Below, piece after piece: positions 1 to 10,206 of a DNA stretch of 64,000 nucleotides (position 1 is its first letter; every line of letters starts with the position of its first letter). Where the stretch lies: contig NZ_LGAP01000001.1 in NCBI RefSeq assembly GCF_001270265.1, positions 186,001 to 250,000 on the forward strand. The letters run 5' to 3'. The notes under the pieces were generated by a model. The model worked only from the letters and a program-made list of their open reading frames with translations. It was not told the origin of the DNA and did not search any database. Position numbers and translations under genes: made by a program. Source of the stretch: Ensifer adhaerens. Lineage in GTDB: Bacteria > Pseudomonadota > Alphaproteobacteria > Rhizobiales > Rhizobiaceae.

Positions 1-904
1 TGGCGAAGGCGCCGAAAAGGAAGATGCCGGCGAAATTGAGCCACTCGTCGTTGCCGGCGCCAAAGGCGAGGAAAAGTCCGGCGAGCAGCGACCCGAAGGT
101 GGCGATCAGGATGATCAACCGCCGGTCGATCTGATCGGAATAGTGACCGAGCGGATATTGCAGCACGACGCCGCCGATGATGCCGGCGCTCATGAAGGTG
201 GCAATCGCCGTCACCGAGAGACCGATCCCCTGCGCGTAGATGGGACCCAGCGAGCGGAAGGCGGCGTTGGTGAGGCCGACGACGATGCAGCCGACGGTCG
301 CAAGCGGCGAGATGTTCCACAGCGCCTTGACGTCGAAGCGGATCGCTTCCGGCGCCACCGGGCTCGACCGATCGGCAAAGGAGATCGGCACGAGTGACAA
401 TGTGAGCGCCATCGAGATGATCGCGAAGAGTTCGAAACCGCCGATGCCGACGCCGGGAATGACGTATTGCGCCGCGGTGACCGAGCCAAGATCTACCAGA
501 CGATAGACGGAAAGCGTGCGCGCGCGATTCGTATTGGTGACGCTGGCATTCAGCCAACTCTCGACGGTGGCGAAAAGGCAGGCGAAGCAGATGCCGGCGA
601 CAAGCCGCATCAGGAACCACATCAGCGGGTTGATGACGAGCACCATGGCGATCGCCGCCGCCGACGCGATGGCCGCCATCGCCGAGAAGGTGCGGATGTG
701 GCCGATGGCACGCAGGATGCGGGTCACATACACGCAGCCGAGCGCGAAGCCGATGTTGTAGCCGGTGCCGATGACGCCGATCAATGACGTCGAGAAACCT
801 TCTTCGAGTGCCCGCAGCGAGATGAACGTGCCCTGCAGTCCGTTGCCACCGATGAGGATGCCTGCGGTGACGAGAAGCGGAATGAGCGGACGAATTTGCG
901 ACAT
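1..904 (-). CDS. MFS transporter (3' end cut off by window edge)
   Basis: A major facilitator superfamily permease of the inner membrane, substrate unknown. About 301 codons are visible from an ATG at 904 (MSQIRPLIPLLV...). Hydrophobic helices alternate with short basic loops. A loop reading GHYSDQIDRR between two helices in the second half matches the conserved inter-helix MFS motif (GxxxDrxGrr), here at the helix 8-9 position. The usual family length is about 400 residues, so roughly 100 C-terminal residues lie outside the window. It is transcribed away from aspS and has no partner gene in view. YcaD-like permeases are the closest type by feel; that is inference only. Confidence 0.8.
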   Translation of the reverse strand, partial: MSQIRPLIPLLVTAGILIGGNGLQGTFISLRALEEGFSTSLIGVIGTGYNIGFALGCVYVTRILRAIGHIRTFSAMAAIASAAAIAMVLVINPLMWFLMRLVAGICFACLFATVESWLNASVTNTNRARTLSVYRLVDLGSVTAAQYVIPGVGIGGFELFAIISMALTLSLVPISFADRSSPVAPEAIRFDVKALWNISPLATVGCIVVGLTNAAFRSLGPIYAQGIGLSVTAIATFMSAGIIGGVVLQYPLGHYSDQIDRRLIILIATFGSLLAGLFLAFGAGNDEWLNFAGIFLFGAFA

Positions 905-1221
905 GGGGCAGGCGACTTCCGAAAGATGCTCGCGAGTCGGGATGAAGGCGGACCCATTATGTGTAGCGACGCATTCCCGTGGCGCACAGTCGCGAATTGT
1001 GACGATAATCGTTCTTTTCGCGCCGTTCGGGTGAATGCTTTGTCTCAAGCCGACGAATGGGGTCGAATTTGCGTGGTATCAGCGGCGCTTCCCTCGGGGA
1101 GCGCGGAGGTCTCGGCTTGACAAAGCCGGCGCATCATGCGCTTTTCCGCCCGATTTTGATCATGTTGCCGCGCGCCGTTCCGGCGAGCCTGCGCGGCGCT
1201 TTGCAATTCCGGGATAACACG
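905..1221. other. Divergent intergenic region between MFS gene and aspS
   Basis: No convincing gene is seen in these 317 bases. A TTGACA hexamer at 1117-1122 on the + strand could be the -35 of aspS, but no good -10 follows at 17 bases. The true promoter therefore remains unassigned. Confidence 0.4.
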
Positions 1222-3009
1222 ATGCACCGCTACCGCAGCCACACCTGTGCCGCCCTCCGCAAGTCGGATGTCGGCTCCACCGTTCGCCTTTCCGGCTGGG
1301 TCCACCGCGTCCGCGACCATGGCGGCCTGCTCTTCATCGACCTGCGCGATCACTACGGCATCACCCAGGTCGTCGCCGATCCCGATAGCCCCGCCTTCAA
1401 GGCCGCCGAGACTGTCCGCGGTGAATGGGTTGTCCGTATCGACGGCCTCGTCAAGGCACGCATGGACGACACCGTCAACAAGGGCATGCCGACTGGTGAA
1501 ATCGAGCTCTATGCCCAGGAGATCGAAGTTCTCTCGGCCGCCAAGGAACTGCCGCTGCCGGTATTCGGCGAGCCGGACTATCCGGAAGACGTTCGCCTGA
1601 AGTACCGCTTCCTCGACCTGCGTCGCGACACGCTGCACAAGAACATCGTCAAGCGCACGCAGATCATCTCGTCGATGCGCCGCCACATGGGCGATGTCGG
1701 CTTCACCGAATACACGACCCCGATCCTGACGGCTTCGTCGCCGGAAGGCGCACGCGACTTCCTGGTGCCGTCGCGCATCCACCCCGGCAGCTTCTACGCC
1801 CTGCCGCAGGCGCCGCAGCAGTATAAGCAGCTTCTGATGGTTGCCGGCTTCGACCGCTACTTCCAGATCGCGCCGTGCTTCCGCGACGAAGACCCGCGCG
1901 CCGACCGCCTGCCGGGTGAATTCTACCAGCTCGACCTCGAGATGAGCTTCGTCGAGCAGGAAGACGTCTGGTCGACGATGGAGCCGGTGATCCGCGAGAT
2001 CTTCGTCGAGTTTGCAGATGGCAAGCCGGTGACGGAAAAGTTCCCGCGCATTCCTTATGATACGGCAATCCGCAAGTACGGCTCCGACAAGCCGGACCTG
2101 CGCAACCCGATCGAGATGCAGGCGGTTACCGAGCACTTTGACGGTTCCGGCTTCAAGGTCTTCGCCAACATGATCGCTTCGAACCCGAAGGTCGAAGTCT
2201 GGGCAATCCCGGCTAAGACCGGTGGTTCGCGCGCGTTCTGCGACCGCATGAACGCCTGGGCCCAGAGCCAGGGCCAGCCGGGTCTCGGCTACATCTTCTG
2301 GCGCAAGGAAGGCGAAAAGCTCGAGGGCGCCGGTCCGCTTGCCAAGAACATTGGCGAGGAGCGCACCGACGCGATCCGCACCCAGCTCGGCCTCGACGAC
2401 GGCGACGCCTGCTTCTTCGTCGCCGGCGATCCCTCGAAGTTCTACAAGTTCGCAGGCGAAGCCCGCACACGGGCAGGCGAGGAACTGAACCTCGTCGACC
2501 GCGACCGCTATGAATTCTGCTGGATCGTCGACTTCCCGTTCTACGAATGGCTGGAAGACGAAAAGAAGATCGACTTCGCCCACAACCCGTTCTCGATGCC
2601 GCAGGGCGGTATGGAAGCGCTGAACGGCGAAGATCCGCTGTCGATCAAGGCCTACCAGTACGACATGGTCTGCAATGGCTTCGAAATCGCGTCCGGCTCG
2701 ATCCGCAACCAGCTGCCGGAAGTCATGGTCAAGGCGTTCGAGCTGACCGGCAAGTCGCAGCAGGAAGTGGAAGAGCAGTTCGGCGGCCTTTACCGCGCCT
2801 TCCAGTACGGCGCACCGCCGCATGGCGGCATGGCCTTCGGCATCGACCGTGTCGTCATGCTGCTGGTCGGTGCGAAGAACCTGCGCGAGATCTCGATCTT
2901 CCCGATGAACCAGCAGGCCGTCGATCTGCTGATGGGTGCGCCATCCGAGGCGACGTCGGCCCAGCTGCGCGAGCTGGCGCTTCGCCCGATCCCGCAGAAG
3001 AAGGACTAA
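1222..3009 (+). CDS. aspS: Aspartyl-tRNA synthetase
   Basis: Class II aminoacyl-tRNA synthetase that charges tRNA-Asp (probably also tRNA-Asn in organisms lacking AsnRS) in the cytoplasm. The chosen ATG at 1222 starts [12 protein letters not shown] and gives 595 residues, the normal bacterial length. An N-terminal OB-fold anticodon-binding domain ([12 protein letters not shown] near residue 22) is followed by the class II core: motif 2 ([11 protein letters not shown]), the bacterial GAD insertion in the middle, and motif 3 near the C-terminus ([12 protein letters not shown]). An in-frame extension upstream to 1057 is unlikely because its composition is non-coding. It is followed 30 bases on by a good terminator, so it is probably monocistronic. 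Confidence 0.97.
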   Translation: MHRYRSHTCAALRKSDVGSTVRLSGWVHRVRDHGGLLFIDLRDHYGITQVVADPDSPAFKAAETVRGEWVVRIDGLVKARMDDTVNKGMPTGEIELYAQEIEVLSAAKELPLPVFGEPDYPEDVRLKYRFLDLRRDTLHKNIVKRTQIISSMRRHMGDVGFTEYTTPILTASSPEGARDFLVPSRIHPGSFYALPQAPQQYKQLLMVAGFDRYFQIAPCFRDEDPRADRLPGEFYQLDLEMSFVEQEDVWSTMEPVIREIFVEFADGKPVTEKFPRIPYDTAIRKYGSDKPDLRNPIEMQAVTEHFDGSGFKVFANMIASNPKVEVWAIPAKTGGSRAFCDRMNAWAQSQGQPGLGYIFWRKEGEKLEGAGPLAKNIGEERTDAIRTQLGLDDGDACFFVAGDPSKFYKFAGEARTRAGEELNLVDRDRYEFCWIVDFPFYEWLEDEKKIDFAHNPFSMPQGGMEALNGEDPLSIKAYQYDMVCNGFEIASGSIRNQLPEVMVKAFELTGKSQQEVEEQFGGLYRAFQYGAPPHGGMAFGIDRVVMLLVGAKNLREISIFPMNQQAVDLLMGAPSEATSAQLRELALRPIPQKKD

Positions 3010-3033
3010 GGTCCGAAAAGACCGAAGAAACAA

Positions 3034-3066
3034 AAAACCCGGCGGTGCTACCGTCGGGTTTTTGCA
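3034..3066 (+). terminator. Rho-independent terminator of aspS
   Basis: A 10-bp stem AACCCGGCGG / CCGTCGGGTT (one G.T wobble) with a TGCTA loop, preceded by an A run and followed by TTTTTGC. It lies about 25 bases after the aspS stop. It could also serve the convergent hydrolase gene. Confidence 0.85.
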
Positions 3067-3086
3067 TTTTTGACCAGCCGATCGGG

Positions 3087-4292
3087 TCAGGGCTTGGCGT
3101 AGACGGCGTCGCGCACATCTCGGGTAAACTGTCCCCACATGCCTTCGAACGCCGTGTTGGTCAGCGCCACGACGGTGATGTTCTTGACCGGATCGACGAA
3201 CCAGTTGTGGCCATAGGTGCCGCCCCACTGGATCGTGCCCTTCGACTGCGGCGTGCCGGCCGCGGAGGGATCGACGAGTACGGCCCAGCCGGAGCCGAAG
3301 CCCCAACCCGGACCCTGCGTCTCCGCCTTGGGGCCTGTCTGATCCTGCATCATCGTCTTCACCGTCTCGGGCGAGAGCAACGGGCCGCCGCCCTTGCGGA
3401 TCGTTTCCAGGAACGTCAGCAGATCGTTTGCCGTGCCGGCCATGCCGGCGCCGCCCGATGGAAATGCTTTATCGTCGAGGATGCGGTCTGGCGAAAAGGT
3501 CAGCTTGCCTTCGCCGATCGGCACGGAGGCGTCACCTTGCATGCGCACGGGGGCGGGCGAGCCGTCGAAGTAGGCTGCGGTCAACCTGTCCGTCGGCTTC
3601 ACGGAAAAGCCGGTGTCGGCCAAAGCCAAGGGCGTCACGACCAGTTCATCGACGGCCTTGTCCAGCGTCTTGCCGCTTGCCTTCTCGATAACGCCGCCGA
3701 GTACGTCGATCGCGACGGAGTAGCGCCAGGTCTCACCGGGTCGCGAAACAAGCGGAACGGTGGCGATACGCTTCAGGTTCTCGTCGAGGGTGATATTGGA
3801 GAGATCGAGCCCATCGGAAACGCCGGCCCTTGCGTAGGAACCACCCGGCGGCTGGAAGAAGCCGTATTCCAGCCCGGCGGTATGGTTGAGGAGGTGGCGC
3901 ACCAGGATCGGCGCCTCCTTGCCTTCGAAGCTGGGGCGGAAATCCGGCAGCCATTTGCTGACCGGCTCGTCGAGCTTGATGCGCCCCTGTTCGACGAGCC
4001 GCATCGCCGCCACGGTCACCAACGGCTTCGTCACCGAGGCAAAACGGAAGATGTCGTCCTGGCGCGCAGTGCGGTTTGCCTCCCGGTCGGCAAGGCCTGC
4101 GGCTCTGGCGTAAACAAGCTCGCCGTCGCGGGCGACGAGGACGACGGTGCCGACAATGCGCTGTTCAGCGATCGCGCGGTCGATCACCGGATCGAGCTGG
4201 GCTTTCAGCGCCGATTGGCCATGATCATCCGCAAGTACGGGAAAGGCGAGCAGCGCCGACAGCAGGGCAGCGTTTTTGAGGTGGAGACTCAT
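3087..4292 (-). CDS. Serine hydrolase, beta-lactamase/class C-like (exported)
   Basis: Member of the beta-lactamase/D-alanyl carboxypeptidase-like (Beta-lactamase, COG1680) family: periplasmic penicillin-binding-type serine hydrolases, many of which are esterases of unknown substrate. The ATG at 4292 gives 401 residues with a signal peptide (MSLHLKNAALLSALLAFPVLA). The catalytic S-x-x-K is SVTK near residue 85, and a YSV triad (Y-x-N/S equivalent) lies near residue 190. A longer reading to 4349 would bury the signal peptide and overlap the promoter region, so it was not used. The gene is divergent from a TetR regulator 75 bases away, suggesting regulation by that neighbour. True beta-lactamase activity is not implied. 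Confidence 0.87.
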   Translation of the reverse strand: MSLHLKNAALLSALLAFPVLADDHGQSALKAQLDPVIDRAIAEQRIVGTVVLVARDGELVYARAAGLADREANRTARQDDIFRFASVTKPLVTVAAMRLVEQGRIKLDEPVSKWLPDFRPSFEGKEAPILVRHLLNHTAGLEYGFFQPPGGSYARAGVSDGLDLSNITLDENLKRIATVPLVSRPGETWRYSVAIDVLGGVIEKASGKTLDKAVDELVVTPLALADTGFSVKPTDRLTAAYFDGSPAPVRMQGDASVPIGEGKLTFSPDRILDDKAFPSGGAGMAGTANDLLTFLETIRKGGGPLLSPETVKTMMQDQTGPKAETQGPGWGFGSGWAVLVDPSAAGTPQSKGTIQWGGTYGHNWFVDPVKNITVVALTNTAFEGMWGQFTRDVRDAVYAKP

Positions 4293-4325
4293 CGTGGAAA
4301 ACCTCTTATAATCACAGTGACCGTT

Positions 4326-4340
4326 CCTGAATACGTCAGG
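4326..4340. promoter_or_regulatory. Palindrome, candidate TetR operator
   Basis: Perfect inverted repeat CCTGA-ATACG-TCAGG in the 75-base gap between the divergent hydrolase and TetR genes. It is flanked by direct GTGACC repeats at 4317-4322 and 4359-4364. Position and symmetry fit an operator for the adjacent TetR protein; binding is inferred. Confidence 0.45.
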
Positions 4341-4367
4341 TGCGAACATAATTCTAGAGTGACCATT

Positions 4368-5009
4368 GTGGAAAATAGCAATTCCTTAGAATCTCCAACT
4401 CGTCGGCGCGGCCGGCCACGGGCCTTCGACCGGGATATTGCGCTTGCCGCCGCCGGCGAAACCTTCTGGCGGCTCGGTTATGAAGGGGCGTCGATCGCCG
4501 ACCTCACCGCAGCCATGGGCATCACGCCGCAGAGCCTCTATGCGGCCTTCGTGTCGAAGGCGGACCTCTATCGCGAGGCGCTTGAGCGCTACCGGCAGCA
4601 GGAGGGGGCCGCGGCCGGCCGAAGCCTGAACGGGGAGGGGCATGTTATCGATGTCGTTGCCAAGCTGCTTCGGGTTTCCGCACACGAGTTTTCGGTGCCC
4701 GGTCGGCCGAAAGGCTGCATGATCTCGACCGCCGTCTTGACCTGCGCCGTCGAAAATGACGTGATCGCCCGCCACGTGACGGCCCTTCGCAACCAGACGC
4801 TCTCCGCCCTGGAGACGCGGCTTCGTCGCGGGATCGAAGAAGGGGAGTTGCGCGAGCATACGGACGCGGCTGGACTTGCCCGCTTCATCGGCGCGATCCT
4901 GCAAGGAATGACCGTGCAGGCGCAGGACGGAGCCGGCGAGGCGGATCTGCTGTCGATTGCCGAGCTTGCCATCGCCGAGGTCGCGCGCCACCGGCATCCT
5001 GCCGCCTGA
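4368..5009 (+). CDS. TetR/AcrR family transcriptional regulator
   Basis: Repressor-type DNA-binding protein of 213 residues. The N-terminal helix-turn-helix begins after a basic stretch (RRRGRPRAFDRD) and reads GASIADLTAAMGITPQSLYAAF around residues 33-54, a classic TetR HTH. The C-terminal part resembles TetR_C domains of the YcdC/AefR kind (GCMISTAVLT). The start is taken as GTG at 4368 because no ATG precedes the HTH at a sensible distance. The very long upstream open frame is antisense read-through of aspS and the hydrolase. It probably controls the divergent serine hydrolase. Confidence 0.9.
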   Translation: MENSNSLESPTRRRGRPRAFDRDIALAAAGETFWRLGYEGASIADLTAAMGITPQSLYAAFVSKADLYREALERYRQQEGAAAGRSLNGEGHVIDVVAKLLRVSAHEFSVPGRPKGCMISTAVLTCAVENDVIARHVTALRNQTLSALETRLRRGIEEGELREHTDAAGLARFIGAILQGMTVQAQDGAGEADLLSIAELAIAEVARHRHPAA

Positions 5010-5085
5010 GCCGAACGCCGCCGGCTCTTGGGCCTGTTCCGCGCCAGATGGCAGCCTATTGCGCCTGTCGGCTCGCCTTGGAAAT

Positions 5086-6726
<1,641 letters not shown>

Positions 6727-6829
6727 TCAACACAAAACTCGCAGTCACGTGGCCCGCCATCGCGAAATGGCCCTGACGTTACCGATGGTCATCACACCTG
6801 TCTCTTCGGACGCTCCAGCGCCCAAAAGG

Positions 6830-7048
6830 CTATTCTTCGCCGTCGTCGGGCGTCAGGATGTCGATCAATGCGGCGACGCGCCCGGCCGGCAGATGTCGTC
6901 CTTCGCCGATCAGCGCTTCGTCGTTGTTGACCCAAGCGATCGCTTCCGCGAGTTCGGCTGCCGTCGCCCCGGTGGCCAGCAGCTCGGCCATCAGCGTTTC
7001 GTCGACCGGGCCAAGAATGGCGGTGATATCCGCATGTTTCAGTCCCAT
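6830..7048 (-). CDS. Small acidic protein of unknown function
   Basis: 72 residues (MGLKHADITAILGPVDETL...), acidic, predicted helical, no signal peptide or membrane segment. The minus-strand ATG at 7048 is preceded by an AAGGAGAA Shine-Dalgarno, which strongly supports translation. It lies 115 bases upstream of groEL in the same direction and may be cotranscribed with it. The repeated ATAAELAEAIAW pattern is helix-forming. I do not recognise a family with certainty. Confidence 0.7.
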   Translation of the reverse strand: MGLKHADITAILGPVDETLMAELLATGATAAELAEAIAWVNNDEALIGEGRHLPAGRVAALIDILTPDDGEE

Positions 7049-7219
7049 GGCGTTCTCCTTCCGTGTGATCGGTCAGGAATGCGGGATGGAGTCTTTCCTC
7101 CAGACAAACCTAGATAGGCGACAGCTCGCGGGCATCAAGCGGATGCGATCATAACATGGAACGCGTGCGGGCGAAAAAACCAGACGGAGGTCGTGCGGCC
7201 CGCCATGGTCCAAGTCGGA

Positions 7220-8227
7220 TCACTTTGGTCGAAGGGAATTGTCGAGGAAAAACCACTGGTCGAGGTTCGCCCGGACTATCGGTTCGATGGCGTTGTTCAA
7301 CATCAAGATATCGTCGAGCTGCCGCGCGCCTGGACGCTCCTCGGGCGGAAGCCGAATGGGCGTCAGCGCGCGACATTCGAAGCGGAAACCTTTGGTGCGT
7401 AGGTTGTACCACGGGCAGATGGTGGCACCGGTGATGCGCGCCAGACGAATGGCAATGGCAAGGTTGCCTTCCAGATGCGGCTTGCGATCGAAGAACGGTC
7501 CCCGGATGAAGCCGCCAAAACCTTCGTCGCAAAAGGTGCTGACGACGCCGCCGCTCTTTAGGATCTTGATTGCCGGCCGGATGCCTTCGGCGCCGGGCGG
7601 AAGGAACCGCAACCCGGCCTTGCTGCGAACGCGCTTGGCGATCCAGGCTTTGGCGCGGCCCTTGGGTGGCAGATAGAAGGCATAGGGGCGGACGTTGATG
7701 CGCTGCAGAGCAGTCGGGCCGACTTCCCAATTGCCCAAATGCATGCCGACGATGATGACGGGTCCGGCCTTGGCCGCTTCACCGATGATATCGAGGTCGT
7801 GGAATTTCAGCCGATCGCGATGGTTGTGCAACCGGTTCATAACGGAGAATTCGGTCATCAGCCGGCCCTGTGCCCGGCAGTTCTCGCGAAAGAGCGCCTC
7901 CTGTTCAGTCTCGCTGAGATCAGGTCTCAGTGCGCGGATCGTTTCTCGCGCGCGCCGCGACGCCACCTTGTGAAAGCGCGGCATGGCAAACAGACCGAGC
8001 GCTGCACCAAGGTTGGAGCAGGCATCCATCGGCAGCAGCTTCATTCCGAAATGTCCGGCGAGGTGCGCGAGATTCCAGAGATTGTCTGTCACCCAATAGC
8101 GCCAGAAGGTGCTGAAGCCCTCGCGGCCGGAAAGGGCATCTGCGAAGGAGGGCCGCCCTTCGCTGGCGAAGGTCCACGCCTTGCGTTTGGCAATTTTCTC
8201 AGCCTGGCGCGGCTCTTCAGCGGTCAT
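7220..8227 (-). CDS. Lipid A biosynthesis-type acyltransferase (LpxL/HtrB family)
   Basis: Membrane-associated acyltransferase of 335 residues related to LpxL/LpxM late acyltransferases, which transfer an acyl chain from acyl-ACP to a lipid A precursor. The catalytic H-x4-D/E motif is HLGNWE at residues 163-168. Downstream conserved stretches (PKGRAKAW near 188, ILKSGGVVSTFCDEG) fit the family. An N-terminal hydrophobic segment (NLWNLAHLAGHFGMKLLPM) may anchor it. Its start overlaps the end of the cytochrome P450 gene by 11 bases, so the two are almost certainly translated from one mRNA. The acceptor could be lipid A or another lipid tied to the P450; that is not shown by the sequence. Confidence 0.87.
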   Translation of the reverse strand: MTAEEPRQAEKIAKRKAWTFASEGRPSFADALSGREGFSTFWRYWVTDNLWNLAHLAGHFGMKLLPMDACSNLGAALGLFAMPRFHKVASRRARETIRALRPDLSETEQEALFRENCRAQGRLMTEFSVMNRLHNHRDRLKFHDLDIIGEAAKAGPVIIVGMHLGNWEVGPTALQRINVRPYAFYLPPKGRAKAWIAKRVRSKAGLRFLPPGAEGIRPAIKILKSGGVVSTFCDEGFGGFIRGPFFDRKPHLEGNLAIAIRLARITGATICPWYNLRTKGFRFECRALTPIRLPPEERPGARQLDDILMLNNAIEPIVRANLDQWFFLDNSLRPK

Positions 8228-9665
8228 GCGATGGTCTCTGCCGTCGATGGAGAGTGACCGGAAGACCGCCCTTTGGTCGCAGTGTGAGGCGGCAGATGGG
8301 CTCCACCTTGTGACCGTCGACGACGGCCACGCGGAATTGCTGCGCGATGATCGCCAGGCACAGGATTGCTTCCGTCAGGCCGAAATGCAAGCCCGGGCAT
8401 ACGCGTGGTCCGCTTGCGAACGGAATGAAACTATAGGGCGTCGGGCGACGCCCGCCCATGAAACGGTCGGGGCGGAAATGATGCGGGTCCTCGAACAGGC
8501 TTTCGGTTCGGTGGAGAAGCCACGGAACGATCAGAACGAGCGAACCGCGTTCGGCGGCGATATCGCCGATCATTTCCGCCTGGCGCGCTTGCCGCGCGAG
8601 AATGGGGACGGGCGGGTAGAGGCGAAGCGTCTCCTCGATGATGGCCTTGCACAATTCGAGTTGCGGCACGTCGTCAATCGTTGGAACGCGATCGCCGCAG
8701 ACGCGGCTGATCTCGTCGTGAAGCGCCTTTTCCACCCATTTAGCGCGAGACAAGAGATACCAGGCCCAGGTCAGTGTGGCGGCCGTCGTCTCGTGGCCGG
8801 CCATGAAGATGGTGGCCGCTTCGTTGCGGAGGGCAACCAGGTCGAGCTTCAGTTCCGGATTTCGCTGCTGCCGACGGATCAACAGCTCCACCATCGAATT
8901 GTGGTCGCCGCGGCCTTCGAGGTGATCCTCGACCACCTTGTCGATGATCCGGTGAATCCGCTTGACCGAGCGGCGAAGCGTCGGCGTCCGCAAGACCGGC
9001 AGACCGTCGTCAAAGCCGAGGAAATAGCCGAGATTGATCGAATCCACCAGCGATTGGTAGCTCGTAAACCCCTCGGTGACGGCCGCCGCGCTGTCGTCGC
9101 CGAGCTGGTTTCCGAAGACGCTTCGCGCAATGATCTCGGCGGTCAGTCCAGCCATCTCGTGCAGGACGTTGACTTGCGCACCATCCGGCATCCCATTCCA
9201 GCGCTCGACCAGTTCGCTGGTCGTGCGCTCCATGACCGGACCGAAGGCCGGGACCCTTTTGGCATGCACGATGTCGGCAACCAAGGGACGCCGCTGTTTC
9301 CAGGTGTCGCCATCCGAGATGAAGAGGCCATCGCCCAGCAGGAACTCAAGCGCCCGACGCATCTGCGGGCTCTTGCGTTCGAAGTTCTCATGACGCTTGA
9401 CGACGACCTGGCGGATGAGGTCGGGGGAGTTGACCAGAATGACCTGCCGACCGATCAGTCGGATCTGGGAGACTTTCTCGGTAAAGTCGTCGTTTCGCCA
9501 GATGGATAGGAAATCCGTTCTCGCCTGAAGCAGAAGTCGGAGCGGCTTGCCCGGCGGCCCCGCATAGTAGTCGGCGCGCGCTGGCTGAAACTTTTCTTCC
9601 GACAGTTCTTCTCTGAATTTTACGGGTTGGTGGAACCATCCAGCCATTGACGTCCGATCTGTCAA
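8217..9665 (-). CDS. Cytochrome P450
   Basis: Heme-thiolate monooxygenase, 482 residues, soluble bacterial type. The heme ligand motif FASGPRVCPG is at residues 416-425 with Cys423. The I-helix oxygen-activation motif AGHETTA is at 289-295 and the K-helix ExxR (ETLR) at 345-348, so all key residues are intact. Sequence character resembles class-E, CYP4/CYP102-like fatty-acid hydroxylases, suggesting a lipid substrate. It is the first gene of a two-gene unit with the acyltransferase (11-base overlap). No ferredoxin or reductase gene is nearby, so electron partners must be elsewhere. The start could also be Met7 at 9647. Confidence 0.93.
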   Translation of the reverse strand: MTDRTSMAGWFHQPVKFREELSEEKFQPARADYYAGPPGKPLRLLLQARTDFLSIWRNDDFTEKVSQIRLIGRQVILVNSPDLIRQVVVKRHENFERKSPQMRRALEFLLGDGLFISDGDTWKQRRPLVADIVHAKRVPAFGPVMERTTSELVERWNGMPDGAQVNVLHEMAGLTAEIIARSVFGNQLGDDSAAAVTEGFTSYQSLVDSINLGYFLGFDDGLPVLRTPTLRRSVKRIHRIIDKVVEDHLEGRGDHNSMVELLIRRQQRNPELKLDLVALRNEAATIFMAGHETTAATLTWAWYLLSRAKWVEKALHDEISRVCGDRVPTIDDVPQLELCKAIIEETLRLYPPVPILARQARQAEMIGDIAAERGSLVLIVPWLLHRTESLFEDPHHFRPDRFMGGRRPTPYSFIPFASGPRVCPGLHFGLTEAILCLAIIAQQFRVAVVDGHKVEPICRLTLRPKGGLPVTLHRRQRPSHDR

Positions 9666-9699
9666 AAAAAAGAGAAATGAATACTTTTGCGTTTGGTCT

Positions 9700-9885
9700 T
9701 CAGTTCAGCAGGTTGTTCGCAAGAAGGTGTCTTGCGAAATATGAGTCCTGCCGCATCTCTTCTTGGCTGTTCTCCCCAAGTCGCAGTTTTCGATATCTTC
9801 GAGGTGAGATATGTTCTCCGGTCGGTATCGGTATGTGGTTGAAAAAACCGCGCAGTACGGGATGGCCAGACAAAATCTGGTTCAA
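9700..9885 (-). CDS. Possible small protein, unknown
   Basis: A 61-codon frame from a TTG start with a natural-looking composition (ends RHLLANNLLN). It lies just upstream of the P450 gene in the same direction. The ribosome binding site is weak, and an overlapping alternative frame of similar length exists, so coding is uncertain. Confidence 0.22.
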   Translation of the reverse strand: MNQILSGHPVLRGFFNHIPIPTGEHISPRRYRKLRLGENSQEEMRQDSYFARHLLANNLLN

Positions 9886-9892
9886 GTCTCAT

Positions 9893-10134
9893 GGTTGTTC
9901 GTCATGCTGAAAAAAGATGCAGTCGCTCGTGAGAGACGTGCGAGTAGTAGTGGCCGCGTAGACTTGGGGACGCAAGGCAGGTGAAACAAATCGGCCCATA
10001 GAAAGGCAGGTTTTCAACCGAAATGACCGGGCGACAAGAACCTGACACTTGCACGGCCATGTATTTCAACATGGGAGTGTCGGCTTGATCGTCGGTTCAA
10101 CCGGCGAGGCCGACACCGAGCGCCGATACGAAAA
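9893..10134. other. Intergenic region without recognised gene
   Basis: Between the P450 promoter area and the terminator of the exported-protein gene. I see no supported gene, RNA or repeat here. Confidence 0.4.
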
Positions 10135-10179
10135 CGCCGGCGACTTCGAGGACAACAAGGTCTTGCGAAGTCGCCGGCG
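10135..10179 (-). terminator. Strong hairpin terminator of the exported-protein gene
   Basis: Perfect 14-bp stem (arms 10135-10148 and 10166-10179, CGCCGGCGACTTCG and complement) with a 17-base loop. On the minus strand it is followed by TTTTC. It lies 28 bases past the stop codon of the gene ending at 10207. Confidence 0.8.
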
Positions 10180-10206
10180 CTGATTGTCAGGCCAGGGCTT
10201 TAACGA

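Noticed and set aside
1045-3306. Long minus-strand open frame antisense to aspS
   Set aside because: It is an antisense shadow of a strongly coding gene and has an Arg/Asp/His-rich composition with no recognisable domain.
2547-5009. Apparent 820-aa fusion ending in a TetR domain
   Set aside because: Its first 600 codons are out-of-frame aspS and antisense hydrolase. Only the last 213 form a real TetR protein.
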